Assembly (NCBI GenBank): GCA_022572865.1
Contig: JACZVB010000020.1
Span: 1 to 10,303 of the forward strand
Origin: Chloroflexota bacterium
Lineage (GTDB): Bacteria > Chloroflexota > Dehalococcoidia > Plut-88900
DNA: 10,303 nucleotides
Direction of reading: 5' to 3'
Shown here: positions 1-6,181 of the stretch, one piece after another
How the letters are laid out: every line of letters starts with the position of its first letter
How positions within the stretch are numbered: position 1 is the stretch's first letter
Position numbers and translations under genes: made by a program
Notes under the pieces: model-generated
The model's database searches: none
The model's input: only the letters and a program-made list of their open reading frames with translations
What the model was told of the DNA's origin: nothing

Positions 1-173
1 CCATACGCATTCGCGGCTTCAGGATCGGATGCTAGTCTTCCAGTGTTTTATAACGAAATGTGTTGCCCATTCGATAGTTTAGATGTTTTGTCGGCATGGC
101 GGGATTCGAGTATCTCTGGAGACCTATAGAGGGCTATTGATGAAATCTCCTCAGGTTGCGGTAGGTGTTATCT

Positions 174-974
174 ATGGATGATTTAGCCGGAATGAGCATT
201 GAGGAGCTGGCCTCTCGCTACTTCGCCACCCTCACGGCCGGCAAACGCCAGAAAGGTGAGGCGGCCGTCACCAGGTTTGTTCGCTGGTGTGGCCGGGAGC
301 GGCCCATCTCCCGGATAAAGGGTCGGGACATAGAGCAGTACGCCCTTGGGTTGGGTATCTCATCGGTGGCGAGTCAGAGCCCTCAGCACGTCCGGCCCTT
401 TCTGACCTACCTCCACAAGCAGGGAGCTACGAGGGCAAACCTGGCGACCAGCTTCAGGATAAGGAAGATCTCCTCCGCACCGCAGTCCTCGAGACGCCGA
501 AGGGCGTTGACTCAGCTCACCAAAGAAGGATACCAACGGCTCAAGGTGGAGATGGATAAACTCAAGGCTCAACGAGGGGAAATAGCGGAGGAGCTGCGCC
601 GGGCGGCGGCCGATAAGGACTTTCGGGAAAACGCCCCGTTGGAGGCCGCCAGAGACCATCAGGGCATGGTGGAGGCCCGGATCAGAGAGTTGGAGGCAGT
701 TCTTAACTCATCGGTGTTGTTGGAGGCCCAAGGGGCCGGGGCAGCAAACTCTAAGGTGGTGCTGGGCAACTCTGTAACCCTGGTGGACCTGTCCAGCGGA
801 GAGGACCTCAAGTACACGCTGGTAAATCCCGACGAAGCAAAGCTGGCCGAGGGGAAGATCTCTGTTGCTTCGCCAGTGGGGAAAGCGCTGCTCGGAAAGG
901 CCAATGGCGAGGAGGTCCAGGTGACGGTTCCGGCGGGCATTCTGCATTTTAGAATCAAGGGCATCGCCACCTGA
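174..974 (+). CDS. greA: GreA-type transcript cleavage factor with an integrase-like N-terminal domain
   Basis: The protein is 266 aa, about 100 longer than a normal GreA (near 158 aa). Residues 113-185 form the GreA coiled-coil hairpin. Its tip reads DKDFRENAPLEAA, so D149 and E152 match the two acidic residues (D41, E44 in E. coli GreA) that place Mg2+ in the RNA polymerase secondary channel for cleavage of backtracked RNA. Residues 195-264 are the C-terminal FKBP-like domain, with the family signature KISVASPVGKALLG. Residues 1-95 look like the SAM-like core-binding domain of tyrosine recombinases (FVRWCG, then FLTYLHKQG), but no catalytic integrase domain follows. I recall this layout from Dehalococcoidia GreA proteins. 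ATG 174 is chosen over GTG 165 because AGG at 163-165 gives a Shine-Dalgarno with 8-nt spacing. The gene stands alone and is followed by a strong terminator. Confidence 0.9.
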   Translation: MDDLAGMSIEELASRYFATLTAGKRQKGEAAVTRFVRWCGRERPISRIKGRDIEQYALGLGISSVASQSPQHVRPFLTYLHKQGATRANLATSFRIRKISSAPQSSRRRRALTQLTKEGYQRLKVEMDKLKAQRGEIAEELRRAAADKDFRENAPLEAARDHQGMVEARIRELEAVLNSSVLLEAQGAGAANSKVVLGNSVTLVDLSSGEDLKYTLVNPDEAKLAEGKISVASPVGKALLGKANGEEVQVTVPAGILHFRIKGIAT

Positions 975-1000
975 GCTAACCGCCTCCCACAGGCCTTAGC

Positions 1001-1024
1001 AAAAGACCCGGGGAAGGGTCTTTT
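1001..1024 (+). terminator. Rho-independent terminator after greA
   Basis: The stem AAAAGACCC (1001-1009) pairs perfectly with GGGTCTTTT (1016-1024) around the loop GGGGAA. The 3' arm ends in a T run, and the hairpin starts 26 bases after the greA stop. It separates greA from the antiporter gene at 1065. Confidence 0.88.
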
Positions 1025-1064
1025 GTCTATTTGGGCAGAAAGAGGAGGGGCCTGGTTCTAGGCT

Positions 1065-2264
1065 ATGAGAACCTGGATCTGGATACTAGCCAGTATTGGC
1101 GGGACGATACCGAGCCTTGCCTTAAGGGTCTCAGGCGCCGATGTAGGGAACGAGGCCTCCGCCGCTATCTTCGGCCTGGCCATCATAAGCGGCGCTTTTC
1201 TCCTGTCGTGGGCGTCGGAGGTGGCGGAGCTGGACATCCCTCGCTCACTTGCCATCACGGCCCTGGCGGTCATCGCCGTTCTGCCTGAATACGCAATCGA
1301 CGTCTACCTGGCATGGACCGCCGCCTACACCCCTGAGAACGTCAGCCTGGCGACGGCCAACATGACCGGAGCAAACCGCTTGCTCATCGGAATCGGCTGG
1401 AGCATGGTGGTATTTCTCTTCTGGCTCACCACTAAGCGAGGCACGATTAACCTCCACCCATCCACCTCGCCCGCTCTGCTTATCCTAACCCTGGCCACGG
1501 CATACGCCTTCACCATCGTAATCAAGGGCTACCTCCACATCGCGGACACCGTGGTGCTGGGAGGTCTGTTCGTGCTGTACATCTGGATGAACTTCAAGGG
1601 GGAGGTGGAGCCGCCCCACCTGGTGGGGCCTTCGGCCCGGATTGGCGCCCTGCCTGCCCTGCAGCGGCGGACGGTTGTGATTGGCATGTTCGTCTACTCG
1701 GCGGTGGTCATAGTCCTGGCCGCGGAGCCGTTTGTCGAGGGCCTGAAGGGCACGGGCGAGGGCCTGGGTTTGAGCGAGTTTCTGCTGATCCAATGGATCG
1801 CGCCCCTGGCCTCGGAGACCCCCGAGATTCTACTGGCCGCCATCTTCGTGCTCCGGGGCAGAGGACAGGACGGGATGGCGATACTGATCTCCTCCAAGGT
1901 GAACCAGTGGACACTGCTGGTGGCCACCCTGCCCGCCGCATTCAGCATCTCCGCCGGCTCCCTCGATGGAATGCCCCTCGACTCCCGCCAGACGACGGAG
2001 ATCTTCCTCACCGCGGCCCAGTCCCTGTTTGCCGCCTCCGTAATAATGGATATGCGCATATCCCTCAAGGAGGCTGGGATGCTGTTCGTCCTCTTCTTCG
2101 CCCAGCTCCTCTTCCCCCTGGAGGAGGCGCGGCTGGGGTTTGCCTCCCTCTACATGCTGCTGACCCTGGTCATGCTCTTCACTAAGCGTGAGTATATAAA
2201 GGGAGTGCCCAAGATGATCTCCAATGCCCTTGCCGGCCGCGGCTCGGATCCAGGAGGTGGGTGA
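1065..2264 (+). CDS. Sodium/calcium exchanger-like membrane protein (CaCA superfamily)
   Basis: This is a 399-aa integral membrane protein with roughly ten hydrophobic segments, split by a hydrophilic stretch near residues 175-200. It carries two diverged copies of the alpha-repeat that forms the ion site in Ca2+/cation antiporters. Repeat one has AVLPEYAIDVYLAW (71-84) followed by ANMTGANRLLIGIGW (98-112). Repeat two has APLASETPEILLA (246-258) followed by [12 protein letters not shown] (275-286). The central Pro-Glu pair is kept in both; the usual GSNxFN is not. It probably exchanges Na+ or H+ for Ca2+ or another cation at the inner membrane, but the ion is not decidable from sequence. The ribosome site AGAGGAGG (1041-1048) sits rather far (16 nt) from the ATG. 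A second CaCA gene follows 197 bases downstream, and a broken copy of this gene's 3' third lies at 4882-5295. Confidence 0.82.
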   Translation: MRTWIWILASIGGTIPSLALRVSGADVGNEASAAIFGLAIISGAFLLSWASEVAELDIPRSLAITALAVIAVLPEYAIDVYLAWTAAYTPENVSLATANMTGANRLLIGIGWSMVVFLFWLTTKRGTINLHPSTSPALLILTLATAYAFTIVIKGYLHIADTVVLGGLFVLYIWMNFKGEVEPPHLVGPSARIGALPALQRRTVVIGMFVYSAVVIVLAAEPFVEGLKGTGEGLGLSEFLLIQWIAPLASETPEILLAAIFVLRGRGQDGMAILISSKVNQWTLLVATLPAAFSISAGSLDGMPLDSRQTTEIFLTAAQSLFAASVIMDMRISLKEAGMLFVLFFAQLLFPLEEARLGFASLYMLLTLVMLFTKREYIKGVPKMISNALAGRGSDPGGG

Positions 2265-2282
2265 CGGTTATCCGGGGGGGGG
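1851..2282 (+). repeat. Parent copy of a duplicated 430-bp segment (antiporter 3' end)
   Basis: This stretch covers the last 137 codons of the antiporter and 18 bases beyond its stop. It aligns without gaps to 4882-5313 (offset 3031), with about 21 mismatches over the roughly 420 bases counted, near 95% identity. Similarity ends at a run of nine G (2274-2282) here and at a run of G4TG4TG7 in the other copy. Confidence 0.88.
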
Positions 2283-2373
2283 TATATTTAGCTAAAGAAG
2301 CTCCCCCACGCCCTTTCACAGGAAGCACTATGGAGAGGCTCTCGAGGGTGTAGACAGCAGGTGGGGTAATTAG

Positions 2374-2383
2374 GCATTATAAT
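2374..2383 (+). promoter_or_regulatory. Probable -10 region upstream of the second antiporter
   Basis: GCATTATAAT contains a perfect TATAAT (2378-2383), 78 bases before the ATG at 2462. The same ten bases recur at 3654-3663 in front of the winged-helix gene. No good -35 box sits at standard distance; TAGACA at 2351-2356 would need a 21-base spacer. This may be an activator-dependent promoter or part of a shared operator. Confidence 0.4.
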
Positions 2384-2461
2384 AGCTCAAGCGCAATTCT
2401 CTATGTAGCCTCCACCGGCCCGACCCCTTGGGATTCGTCTGCGTAGAATCGTGAGTGTCTT

Positions 2462-3475
2462 ATGACGCTGGCTTTATTCTGGCTCCAATTCGCCGCCGCA
2501 TCGGTTATCACCCTTGGAGCTTCTCATTTCCTCACCAGGTCCGCAGATGTCATAGCCTTCAAGACGGGGCTGGGCCGGTCTTTCATCGGCATCGCCCTGC
2601 TGGCCACAGCGACCTCCCTGCCCGAGTTGGGCACCAGTATCAGTTCTGTAGCGCTGATCGGAGAACCCGACCTGGCGGCGGGCACCATCTTCGGCAGCAA
2701 TCTGTTCAACCTCTTCATCATCGGCCTCCTGGACATCCTATGGCGGGATGGCCCGATCCTAAGCAGAGTCGGCAAAACCCCAGTTGTAATAGGCGGTCTG
2801 GGAATCGCAATCATTTCCCTGGCCGCCGCCGCCATCTTTATTCATACCACCACCGCTACCATGTCCGGCTGGTACATCAGCCCCATCTCGGTGGTGATAT
2901 TCGTGGTTTTCCTGGCGGCCATGTACATGCTCTTTCGCTTCGAGCGGTCCCAGGAACGAGATAGCCCCCCAGAGGCGAATCACGAGTACGCCCTCGCCAG
3001 CCTGTCGGTGGTGGTGTTGACCTATCTGCTATCGGCCGCGGTGATAGGTGGGGCGGCGATATGGCTTGCATCGACGGCCGACCACATTGCCGAGGAGATG
3101 GGGTGGGAAGCAAGCTATGTAGGCACTCAATTCCTGGCCTTCAGCACCTCGCTGCCGGAGCTGGCAACGTCGGTTGCTGCTATACGGCTGTTCGCCCCTG
3201 AGCTGGCCATTGCCAACCTCCTGGGCAGCACCCTCTTCAACACGGGTCTAATACTGTTCCTGGTTGATTTGGCCTACCCCGATGGCGTCCTTTGGGCCGC
3301 CATCTCACAGATACACATCCTAACGGCGGCCATAGCGGTCATTATGACATCAGTGGTTATCGTAGCCCTACTCAAACAACGGCGCAGGAGACCCGGCAGG
3401 TTCTGGACGGTGGAGTCGGTAGTGCTGATAGGGCTCTACCTGGCGGCCAGCGTTCTGGTGTTCTACCTGGGTTGA
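2462..3475 (+). CDS. Calcium/sodium antiporter, CaxB/YrbG-like (CaCA family)
   Basis: This 337-aa membrane protein has the classical architecture of five helices, a charged cytoplasmic loop (about 158-175, FRFERSQERDSPPE), then five helices. The alpha-repeats are easy to see: TSLPELGTS (51-59) with FGSNLFN (77-83), and TSLPELATS (229-237) with LGSTLFN (254-260). The second motif has Thr where most members have Asn. The family exchanges Ca2+ for Na+ or H+ across the cytoplasmic membrane. The length is typical. The Shine-Dalgarno in front of ATG 2462 is poor (GTGAG only), so the start rests on family fit. It differs strongly from the preceding antiporter, so the two are not a recent duplication. 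Just beyond its stop lies a remnant of purC on the other strand, so the 3' flank is a rearrangement junction. Confidence 0.88.
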   Translation: MTLALFWLQFAAASVITLGASHFLTRSADVIAFKTGLGRSFIGIALLATATSLPELGTSISSVALIGEPDLAAGTIFGSNLFNLFIIGLLDILWRDGPILSRVGKTPVVIGGLGIAIISLAAAAIFIHTTTATMSGWYISPISVVIFVVFLAAMYMLFRFERSQERDSPPEANHEYALASLSVVVLTYLLSAAVIGGAAIWLASTADHIAEEMGWEASYVGTQFLAFSTSLPELATSVAAIRLFAPELAIANLLGSTLFNTGLILFLVDLAYPDGVLWAAISQIHILTAAIAVIMTSVVIVALLKQRRRRPGRFWTVESVVLIGLYLAASVLVFYLG

Positions 3476-3482
3476 CACACCC

Positions 3483-3587
3483 TTCCGTTGACGCCATTAG
3501 GAGGAGCCTTCCCACAAGATCGTAGGTATCCCGTATTTTGTCCCGTCGGTACAGGTTGGAAACGTCGGTCCGATGAAACGCTGTCAT
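3483..3587 (-). pseudogene. purC: 5' remnant of purC (SAICAR synthetase)
   Basis: Reading the minus strand from ATG 3587 gives MTAFHRTDVSNLYRRDKI followed by RDTYDLVGRLLLMAST. This matches the start of phosphoribosylaminoimidazole-succinocarboxamide synthase, which normally reads much like [29 protein letters not shown]. Similarity stops after about 35 residues, where the sequence runs into the 3' end of the antiporter; the rest of the enzyme (about 200-260 aa in the family) is missing. A textbook ribosome site, GGAGG, lies 7 bases before the ATG, so the translation start of the lost gene is intact. The reading frame continues through antisense antiporter sequence to 3372, which is not meaningful. 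Identification is from memory of the family N-terminus and needs a search. Confidence 0.68.
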
Positions 3588-3635
3588 TTCTTGTCCTCCA
3601 GAGCAGCTGATCGGCCCTTGACAGGCCGCCTAGCA

Positions 3636-3677
3636 TTGAATACGCTTATTGTAGCATTATAATGCAGGTATTATAAT
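3636..3677 (+). promoter_or_regulatory. Two overlapping sigma70-type promoters for the winged-helix gene
   Basis: Promoter one is TTGAAT (3636-3641), a 16-base spacer, and TATAAT (3658-3663). Promoter two is TTGTAG (3649-3654), a 17-base spacer, and TATAAT (3672-3677). The second -10 arises from a tandem duplication of 14 bases. The first -10 is embedded in the perfect 12-bp palindrome GCATTATAATGC (3654-3665), which could also serve as an operator, for example for the regulator encoded just downstream. Confidence 0.55.
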
Positions 3678-3683
3678 GCAGGT
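3656..3683 (+). repeat. Perfect tandem duplication of a 14-bp unit
   Basis: The unit ATTATAATGCAGGT occurs twice head to tail (3656-3669, 3670-3683). Each unit brings a TATAAT, so the duplication doubles the -10 element. ATTATAAT is self-complementary, so the -10 could in principle be read in either direction. Confidence 0.95.
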
Positions 3684-3751
3684 AACATTGTGCCATAGTA
3701 GCGAACCAGAGTTGGTGTGGTTGCAAAGAGGGGCCTTTTTAGGTAGTGGTC

Positions 3752-4075
3752 ATGAAAGAGCGGCGTTGGACTTTGTTCACTAATCACGCGGCAGTTCTCA
3801 TTCGCCTGCTGGAGCACCCCGAGACTACTATTCGGAGCACCGCTGACGAACTGGAGCTCGCAGAGCGCACCGTGGTGGGGGTGCTCCAGGATCTGCGGAG
3901 GGAGGGCTACCTTCTAGTGCGAAAGAAAGGCCGGCACAACATCTACCGGGTGAACCCTGACGGGCCCATGAAACGGCCGGAGCACAAGGGTTACACCATG
4001 CGGGAGTTCCTCTTCCGTGTACAAGGCGAGCTGGAACAGATCGCCTCTTCGGTTGAAAAGAACGCCTCCGGTTAG
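3752..4075 (+). CDS. Small winged helix-turn-helix transcriptional regulator
   Basis: This is a 107-aa cytoplasmic DNA-binding protein. Residues about 8-68 form a winged helix: helix 1 (WTLFTNHAAVLIRLLEHPE), the turn-helix pair (TIRSTADELELAERTVVGVL, where the last part is the recognition helix), then a wing with REGYLLVRKKGRHNIYRVNP. The C-terminal tail (YTMREFLFRVQGELEQIAS) is a helix likely used for dimerisation. It resembles the MarR/ArsR-like single-domain regulators common in Dehalococcoidia and archaea. There is no cysteine, so a thiol-redox switch or cysteine metal site is unlikely. ATG 3752 is preferred over GTG 3746 because AGG at 3741-3743 then has 8-nt spacing. Two overlapping promoters with a palindromic -10 lie about 75-115 bases upstream and are candidate autoregulation sites. 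Its target is unknown; no co-transcribed partner is obvious. Confidence 0.82.
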   Translation: MKERRWTLFTNHAAVLIRLLEHPETTIRSTADELELAERTVVGVLQDLRREGYLLVRKKGRHNIYRVNPDGPMKRPEHKGYTMREFLFRVQGELEQIASSVEKNASG

Positions 4076-4239
4076 CGCCGGGTGGGACTGTCAACAAAAC
4101 GAGTGTCAACCAGGTAGGCCAAAGGGGTTAGCTCCCCGATCGGGTTACTTTCCTACGCTGCCTGGATGGTCGCTCATAAACAGTGCGGAGAGGACACGGG
4201 GAACATCGAGGGACGAAGCTACGCCGGATAGGTTGAGCC

Positions 4240-4755
4240 ATGAAGACCAGGGGGCAGATTGAGGCTGTGATTACCGAAGCCATCATGCAGAAAACGTGTG
4301 AGTACGAAAACCGACCGCGTACTATCGGGTCAAAGCGGAGCCGTAGGCTAGAACTTTTCTCCACCTTCATCATCGTTTCGGTGCTGATCAACTGTAATAC
4401 TGCGGCTCCAATACCCACTGCGGCCCCGAATCCTACAGCTACGCCGTCTCCTACAACCCAGAAAGAGAGAGTTACAGTAGATCCCGGGACTGTATTCAGC
4501 GTAACCATAACCCTCGAAGCGCTGAATCGGGTCGAAGGTGAGATTAGGGTGCGGGGCGGGTTAAGTAACGATATCGACTTTTGGATAACAGACCCTGCGA
4601 ACGATACGATAGTCAATCCAGCGAGGATTAGAGAACAGCGATCGTTCTCGTTTAAAGCTTCAATCAGCGGGAATTACAGTCTAAATTTCGGAAACACATT
4701 TACATCCCGTGTAACTAAAGTGGTAGACACTTCATACACAGTCTTCTGGCGCTAA
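4240..4755 (+). CDS. Putative exported GOLD/emp24-like domain protein with an odd N-terminus
   Basis: The ORF encodes 171 aa. Residues 33-51 look like a signal peptide (KRSRRLELFSTFIIVSVLIN) followed by Cys52, so it may be a lipoprotein, although Asn before the Cys is unusual for a lipobox. A Pro/Thr/Ala-rich linker follows (54-73). Residues 77-170 form a beta-rich domain like the GOLD (emp24/gp25L) domain seen in many Chloroflexota exported proteins: VDPGTVFSV, NDIDFWITDPANDTIVNP and a final NYSLNFGNTF strand. Residues 1-16 (MKTRGQIEAVITEAIM) look unrelated to this and closely resemble the start of DUF2294 proteins, so the gene may be a junction of two genes. Internal ATG 4285 is an alternative start that would remove most of the foreign part. 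The codons are more AT-rich than in its neighbours. Function is unknown, presumably cell-surface. Confidence 0.6.
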   Translation: MKTRGQIEAVITEAIMQKTCEYENRPRTIGSKRSRRLELFSTFIIVSVLINCNTAAPIPTAAPNPTATPSPTTQKERVTVDPGTVFSVTITLEALNRVEGEIRVRGGLSNDIDFWITDPANDTIVNPARIREQRSFSFKASISGNYSLNFGNTFTSRVTKVVDTSYTVFWR

Positions 4756-4881
4756 CATAAGCTTCTAGTTTATGGAGTCCCAAGGTGAGGTGCTCGATGC
4801 GTGCCGCGTGAGGGCCACCCGCGAGGCAGGTCCGGAGAGCGACATGAAGTGATCTGAGCGCTATAGAGCCCAAGTGACATT

Positions 4882-5295
4882 CCCCGGTGCAGAGGTCAGG
4901 ACGGGATGGCGCTACTGATCTCCTCCAAGGTGAACCAGTGGACACTGCTGGTGGCCACCCTGCCCGCCGTCTTCAGCATCTCCGCCGGTTCCCTGGATGG
5001 AATGCCCCTCGACTCCCGCTAGACGATGGATATCTTCCTCACCGCGGCCCAGTCTCTGTTTGCCGCCGCCGTAATAATGGATATGCGCATATCCCCCAAG
5101 GAGGCTGGGATGCTGTTCGTCCTCTTCTTCGCCCAGCTCCTCTTCCCCCTGGAGGAGGCGCGGCTGGCTTTCGCCTCCCTCTACATGCTGCTGACCCTGA
5201 TCATGCTCTTCACCAAGCGTGAGTATATAAAGGGAGTGCCCAAAATGATCTCCAATGCCCTTGCCGGCCGCGGCTCGGGTCCAGGGGGTGGGTGA
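4882..5295 (+). pseudogene. Truncated, stop-interrupted copy of the antiporter 3' end
   Basis: This matches residues 263-399 of the antiporter at 1065-2264 in a single frame, about 95% identical at DNA level with no indels. It lacks the first 262 codons, including the first alpha-repeat, and has no start of its own. A CAG to TAG change (5020-5022) stops the frame after LDSR. An ATG at 5026 would allow the last 89 codons to be read, but no function is likely. Of about 20 differences in the coding part, roughly seven are silent and most of the rest are conservative (I to L, V to I, E to D, S to A), with one L to P. The fragment may therefore come from a related allele rather than from simple decay in place. 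Similarity extends past the stop to the G-rich tract at 5305-5321. Confidence 0.9.
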
Positions 5296-5321
5296 CGGTT
5301 ATCCGGGGTGGGGTGGGGGGG
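5284..5321 (+). other. G-rich tract with quadruplex potential at a duplication edge
   Basis: Four or more G-runs lie close together: G5TG3 near 5284-5292, then G4 T G4 T G7 at 5305-5321. This meets the usual pattern for an intramolecular G-quadruplex. Similarity between the two antiporter copies ends inside it, so it may mark the recombination point. Confidence 0.5.
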
Positions 5322-5337
5322 ATAGGCCTCAGACGAG

Positions 5338-5356
5338 GGCCTTCCCAAAGGGGGCC
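5338..5356. terminator. Weak hairpin between convergent genes
   Basis: GGCC (5338-5341) and CCC (5344-5346) pair with GGG (5350-5352) and GGCC (5353-5356), with a TT bulge and AAA loop. It lies beyond the 3' end of the minus-strand HD gene and could act as a terminator for it, but there is no T run. Confidence 0.25.
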
Positions 5357-5412
5357 TGGAGAGCGTTTACAACAGTGTCTCGGGACGAGGCATGACCCCT
5401 CTGGCTTCAGGT

Positions 5413-6000
5413 CTATGCCTTGGCAGACTCCGGCTCCTGGGCGGGCCAGGGCTTCCGCCCAAGGATTCGACGCACGATGGGCTCGAAGAACTCCAGGGGT
5501 TTGGTGGGGTAGCCGGGGTCGAAGGCCCGCTGGTCGTATTTGTCGCACCACTCGACGCAGGCATCGAAGTAGGGATTCTCCCGGTAGGCGTCCCTGGCGT
5601 TGCGGTCCTTCCCCATGTGATGCCAGAAGTAGTATCCCTGGAATATGCCATGATGCTGCACTATCCAGTGGGACCTATCGGAGATGTAGGGCCGAAGGAT
5701 GGCGGCCGCCACCTCCGAGTGGTTCTCCTCGGATACGACCTGGCCTATGTCATGGAGCAGGGCGATGAAGATGGTCTCGTCATCGGCGCCGTCGTCGTAG
5801 GCCCGGGTGGCCGTCTGCAAGGAATGGTCGTACCCGTTCATGGATTCGCCGCTCTCCTTTTCCCGGAGCTGCTTGAGCATCGCCATCATGGAGTCCGGGA
5901 GCCGTTTCAGGTTTTGCTCCCGGTAGCTAATGCCCGCGGCCCAGTCCTCGGGGGTGCTCTGGTCCATCCTTGTGTAGGTCGCTCTCTTTATCGTGGTCAT
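5413..6000 (-). CDS. HD-domain protein, PhnZ/TmpB-like (COG4341-type)
   Basis: This 195-aa cytoplasmic protein has a full set of HD-domain metal ligands: H59 in YDHSLQTATRA, the H83-D84 pair in ALLHDIGQV, H94 in ENHSEVA, H116/H117 in VQHHGIFQGYYFWHH, and an Asp in EWCDKYDQ (D153 or D156). The 24-residue spacing from H59 to H83 equals that in PhnZ (H34 to H58). PhnZ and TmpB are mixed-valent diiron oxygenases acting on aminophosphonate compounds. Many relatives labelled predicted HD phosphohydrolase are uncharacterised, and phosphatase or oxygenase activity cannot be told apart here. The signatures AAAILRPYISDRSHWIV and HHGIFQGYYF are typical of a widespread subfamily. ATG 6000 is preceded by GGGGAGAGCGGAG, a good ribosome site. 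No phosphonate gene is nearby. It lies downstream of the OsmC-like gene on the same strand with a 181-base gap. Confidence 0.8.
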   Translation of the reverse strand: MTTIKRATYTRMDQSTPEDWAAGISYREQNLKRLPDSMMAMLKQLREKESGESMNGYDHSLQTATRAYDDGADDETIFIALLHDIGQVVSEENHSEVAAAILRPYISDRSHWIVQHHGIFQGYYFWHHMGKDRNARDAYRENPYFDACVEWCDKYDQRAFDPGYPTKPLEFFEPIVRRILGRKPWPAQEPESAKA

Positions 6001-6074
6001 GATTCTCCGCTCTCCCCTGGTTAAGTGCTGTCAGTTTATTACGAAGGAGCATATCTAGCAAGGAGGGCCGCTCC

Positions 6075-6152
6075 ATGCTTAGGCAGGCTCCCTTCGGCCT
6101 TGCTCCCTTCGATGGGACTCAGGACAGGCGGGACAGGCAGGGTGAGCGGGCA
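6075..6152 (+). repeat. Possible dispersed repeat in the gap between the OsmC-like and HD genes
   Basis: The stretch around CCCTTCGATGGGACTCAGGA resembles short dispersed repeats of the type CTTCGACAAGCTCAGGA seen in many environmental genomes. It also opens a 25-codon frame after AAGGAGGG, which I do not regard as a gene. One copy only in this window, so the call is weak. Confidence 0.22.
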
Positions 6153-6181
6153 TAAGTCCTTTCATCGTTTCCGGTTAGGCC

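Noticed and set aside
3372..3482. Continuation of the purC remnant frame into the antiporter gene
   Set aside because: It is the antisense of antiporter codons and has no PurC similarity.
4128..4616. 162-codon frame on the minus strand
   Set aside because: Antisense to the GOLD-domain gene; no domain or ribosome site, and the sense strand has the signal peptide and recognisable domain.
4772..4852. Short frame beginning MESQGEVLDACRVRA, 26 codons
   Set aside because: No ribosome site and no similarity I can recognise; it lies in the spacer before the pseudogene.
5026..5295. 89-residue protein from an internal ATG in the antiporter copy
   Set aside because: Only the last third of a membrane transporter without the first ion-binding repeat; no ribosome site. 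Treated as part of the pseudogene.
5392..6024. Open frame of 210 codons on the + strand
   Set aside because: Antisense shadow of the HD-domain gene; the product is low-complexity and has no domain.
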